Source: Alphaproteobacteria bacterium
GTDB lineage: Bacteria; Pseudomonadota; Alphaproteobacteria; UBA8366
Length of the DNA stretch: 7,425 nucleotides
Reading direction: 5' to 3'
NCBI GenBank assembly: GCA_030743445.1
Contig: JASLSL010000018.1
Location: 1 to 7,425, forward strand
The notes below the pieces were generated by a model. That model did not search any database and was not told where the DNA came from. It was given only the letters and a program-made list of their open reading frames with translations. Positions 5,850 through 7,425 of the stretch are shown here, one piece after another. Position 1 is the stretch's first letter, and each line of letters starts with the position of its first letter. Made by a program: the position numbers and the translations under genes.

Positions 5850-6463
5850 GGCGCCCCCAGCACGTCGGCGAGGTTGACTAGCATGCCCGCGGTCGCGCCC
5901 CAAATATAGCGACCGTCGTACGGCATCGCATAGAACTGGCGCCGCGCCCCTTTGTAATACCGGCTGTGGCGTTGGTGGTTCGCGCGATCGACCAGGAAGG
6001 CGAGCGGCACCTCGAACACCTCCGCGACCTCGAAGCTGTCGGGCGTCACCTCGAACGGCGGATCGATGATGCCGACGACGGGAGTGATTTCGTAGCCGGT
6101 GCGGGTGATATAGAGATCCAGCCGGCCGACGACGCTGACCCGGTCGGGTTTGAGGCCGACTTCTTCCTCGGTCTCGCGCAGGGCGGCGGCCTCGGGACCG
6201 TCGTCGTCGGACTCGAGCCGACCGCCCGGAAAACTGATCTGCCCGGCATGGGCGTTGAGGTGTTCCGTGCGCTGGGTCAAGAGCACAGTCATGCCCTCGG
6301 GCCGGTCGACGATCGGCACCAGCACCGCCGCCAGGGTCAGGTCCTTGGGCGGCGGCATCCCCGGATTGAGGTCGTGGTCCCCGCGTCCGGACAGGCCGGA
6401 GGAAACTGGGTTGATCCCCTCCTTGTGGGCGGATAGCCGCTCGATGATGACCTCGCGACGCAT
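5846..6463 (-). CDS. NUDIX hydrolase, CoA pyrophosphatase (NudL/NUDT7-like) type
   Basis: This 205-residue protein is a NUDIX hydrolase of the coenzyme A diphosphatase group, which in characterised members splits CoA or acyl-CoA into phosphopantetheine and 3',5'-ADP. The NUDIX helix reads AALRETEEEVGL (93-104), with E97, E100 and E101 as expected metal ligands. Just before it, LLTQRTEHLNAHAGQISFPGG (61-81) matches the extra signature of the NudL/NUDT7/NUDT8 group (TQR, then H-x-GQ-x-x-FPGG). The spacing from FPGG to RE is the same as in E. coli NudL. The ATG at 6463 was chosen; a TTG start at 6511 would add 16 residues lying inside the DUF1285 gene. The ATG follows the DUF1285 stop by five bases. 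The substrate is inferred from family signature only. The preferred function would fit CoA turnover; no link to tRNA is visible beyond gene order. Confidence 0.9.
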   Translation of the reverse strand: MRREVIIERLSAHKEGINPVSSGLSGRGDHDLNPGMPPPKDLTLAAVLVPIVDRPEGMTVLLTQRTEHLNAHAGQISFPGGRLESDDDGPEAAALRETEEEVGLKPDRVSVVGRLDLYITRTGYEITPVVGIIDPPFEVTPDSFEVAEVFEVPLAFLVDRANHQRHSRYYKGARRQFYAMPYDGRYIWGATAGMLVNLADVLGAP

Positions 6464-6468
6464 GGTCC

Positions 6469-7044
6469 CTACTCCGGCGCGCCGAGACGGAAGAATTCGC
6501 CCCGGCTCCAAATGCCGAGCACGAGTTCGCCGCCGTCCCGGCTCTCCGCCGCCATCTCGACCAATTCGTAGAACACCGGCCGCGCGATCAGCGCGTCGAG
6601 CTCGTCGCGCACCAAAACGTAGGGCGAGGGCTCACGCGTCGCCAAATCCTCCTCGACCCGGATCGGATGGTCGGGACCGGCGACGACCTCGTCGTCGAGA
6701 TTAGTGCGGAATGTCAGTTCCATGTCCTGCCCCGACCCCAAAGCCGTCACTTCGACCGCCGTGAAGGGCGCGTCGTCGACTGCAATCCGTCCTCGTTCGA
6801 CCGGCGTTTCGAGCCAGTAGTCGCCCGCTCCGTCGCGGGTCAGGACGCTCGCGAATAGTTTGACCAGCGGTTTGCGTCCGATCGGCGAACCCTGGTAAAA
6901 CCACGTTCCATCGCGGGCGATGCGGATGCCGAAATCATCGTCTCCGTCGTCAATTCGCGATGGCCCGCCCTTGCCGCCGCCCACCATCGCGGCGAGATCG
7001 GATGGATCGGGGTTATCGGGGTGATTCGGGGGTTGCTTGGTCAT
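6469..7044 (-). CDS. DUF1285 family protein
   Basis: This 191-residue cytoplasmic protein matches the DUF1285 family, whose biochemical role is not known to me. Residues 1-37 are rich in Pro, Asn, Asp and Gly and probably disordered. The family core starts at IRIARDGTWFYQGSPIGRK (40-58), continues with PLVKLFASVLTRDGAGDYWL (59-78) and TPVERGRIAVDDAPF (80-94). The C-terminal strand GIWSRGEFFRLG (177-188) is also characteristic. No signal peptide, membrane segment or obvious catalytic motif is seen. It is the first gene of a four-gene minus-strand operon (DUF1285, NUDIX, DUF6111, cca) and is divergent from moxR, an order I recall from many alphaproteobacteria. Its Shine-Dalgarno is poor: AGGA lies about 13 bases before the ATG. 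Confidence 0.88.
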   Translation of the reverse strand: MTKQPPNHPDNPDPSDLAAMVGGGKGGPSRIDDGDDDFGIRIARDGTWFYQGSPIGRKPLVKLFASVLTRDGAGDYWLETPVERGRIAVDDAPFTAVEVTALGSGQDMELTFRTNLDDEVVAGPDHPIRVEEDLATREPSPYVLVRDELDALIARPVFYELVEMAAESRDGGELVLGIWSRGEFFRLGAPE

Positions 7045-7058
7045 CGCATGCCCATCAT

Positions 7059-7072
7059 CCTAAATGTTTAGG
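7059..7072. promoter_or_regulatory. Near-palindrome in divergent DUF1285/moxR spacer
   Basis: CCTAAA and TTTAGG form perfect 6-bp arms around a two-base centre (TG). It sits between the divergent starts at 7044 and 7102, in the only AT-rich patch of that 57-base spacer, where promoters for both genes must lie unless moxR or the DUF1285 operon starts elsewhere. It could be an operator for a dimeric regulator. I could not assign clear -35 and -10 boxes around it. Confidence 0.4.
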
Positions 7073-7101
7073 TAAAGTACCATACTGGGGGATAGACCGA
7101 G

Positions 7102-7425
7102 ATGGCTTCCGACGCCAGCCCAGCGACCGACACCAACGACGAATCCGCCGGCGCGGCGCTCGCCGAAGAGATCGAGCGCACCGGCGACAAGCTCAGCGCG
7201 GCGCGCGCGGGGATCGGCCGCGTGATCTTCGGCCAGGAGCACGTCGTCGATCAGAGCCTGATCACGCTTTTGTCCGGTGGTCACACCCTTTTGATCGGCG
7301 TGCCGGGCCTCGCCAAGACCCGGCTGGTCGAGACTCTCGGCCAGGTTCTCGGTCTTGCCGAGCGCCGGGTGCAGTTCACGCCCGATCTGATGCCGGCCGA
7401 TATCCTCGGCTCCGAGGTGCTCGAG
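7102..7425 (+). CDS. MoxR-family AAA+ ATPase (5' part only)
   Basis: The first 108 codons of a MoxR-family AAA+ ATPase are visible before the right edge. Translation gives a polar, Ala/Asp/Glu-rich N-terminus (1-25). It is followed by VIFGQEHVVDQSLITLLSGGHTLL, typical of the MoxR start of domain. The Walker A motif GVPGLAKT is at 66-73, and RVQFTPDLMPADILGSE (89-105) is a segment highly diagnostic of MoxR proteins. Walker B and sensor motifs lie beyond the edge. MoxR ATPases are thought to act as chaperones that mature or activate partner proteins, often encoded next door with von Willebrand factor A or DUF58 domains; such partners are expected downstream but not seen here. GGGGGA (7087-7092) lies nine bases before the ATG. 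It is transcribed divergently from the DUF1285 operon. Confidence 0.93.
   Translation, partial: MASDASPATDTNDESAGAALAEEIERTGDKLSAARAGIGRVIFGQEHVVDQSLITLLSGGHTLLIGVPGLAKTRLVETLGQVLGLAERRVQFTPDLMPADILGSEVLE

Noticed and set aside
5850..5903. N-terminal extension of the DUF6111 protein
   Set aside because: The 18 additional residues are basic and Gly-rich and derive from the overlapping NUDIX gene; the ATGA overlap start is better.
6464..6511. TTG-initiated 16-residue extension of the NUDIX protein
   Set aside because: It lies inside the end of the DUF1285 gene and needs a rare start codon, while the ATG at 6463 fits family length and operon spacing.
7060..7284. Minus-strand open frame of 74 codons across the moxR start
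   Set aside because: It is antisense to the clearly recognisable MoxR N-terminus and shows no family features.

Overview
The window is high-GC, tightly packed bacterial core genome, most likely from an alphaproteobacterium (Rhodospirillales-like; exact placement uncertain). The reasons are the three-gene bc1 operon with an alphaproteobacterial type of cytochrome b and Rieske protein, the short alphaproteobacterial-style end of HemF, and the DUF1285 / NUDIX / DUF6111 / CCA-transferase gene string next to moxR. I see no mobile element, CRISPR array, rRNA, tRNA or phage gene, and no non-coding stretch longer than about 165 bases.

Region 1 (1-2243, minus strand) is the ubiquinol:cytochrome c oxidoreductase (complex III) operon in the order petA (Rieske), petB (cytochrome b), petC (cytochrome c1, cut by the left edge). 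The petB stop and petC start overlap as ATGA.

Region 2 (2244-2407) is a divergent control region. Its central TATA-rich element can be read as a -10 box on both strands. It also holds a 6-bp-arm inverted repeat and a spaced direct repeat.

Region 3 (2408-4312, plus strand) is a probable operon: trmL (tRNA wobble 2'-O-methyltransferase), hemF (oxygen-dependent coproporphyrinogen III oxidase) and a small exported protein of unknown function. Heme synthesis therefore sits back to back with a heme-protein complex.

Region 4 (4327-7044, minus strand) converges on region 3 with only 14 bases between stop codons. In transcription order it encodes a DUF1285 protein, a CoA-pyrophosphatase-like NUDIX hydrolase, a small DUF6111-type membrane protein and a CCA-adding tRNA nucleotidyltransferase, closely spaced or overlapping.

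Region 5 (7045-7425) is a 57-base divergent spacer with a 14-bp near-palindrome, followed by the start of a MoxR-family AAA+ ATPase that runs off the right edge.

Most of the content is conserved housekeeping. The points of real interest are the overlapping divergent promoter, the repeats in the pet/trmL control region, the unrecognised exported protein behind hemF, and the two DUF families in the region 4 operon. I do not see evidence for a wholly new system.
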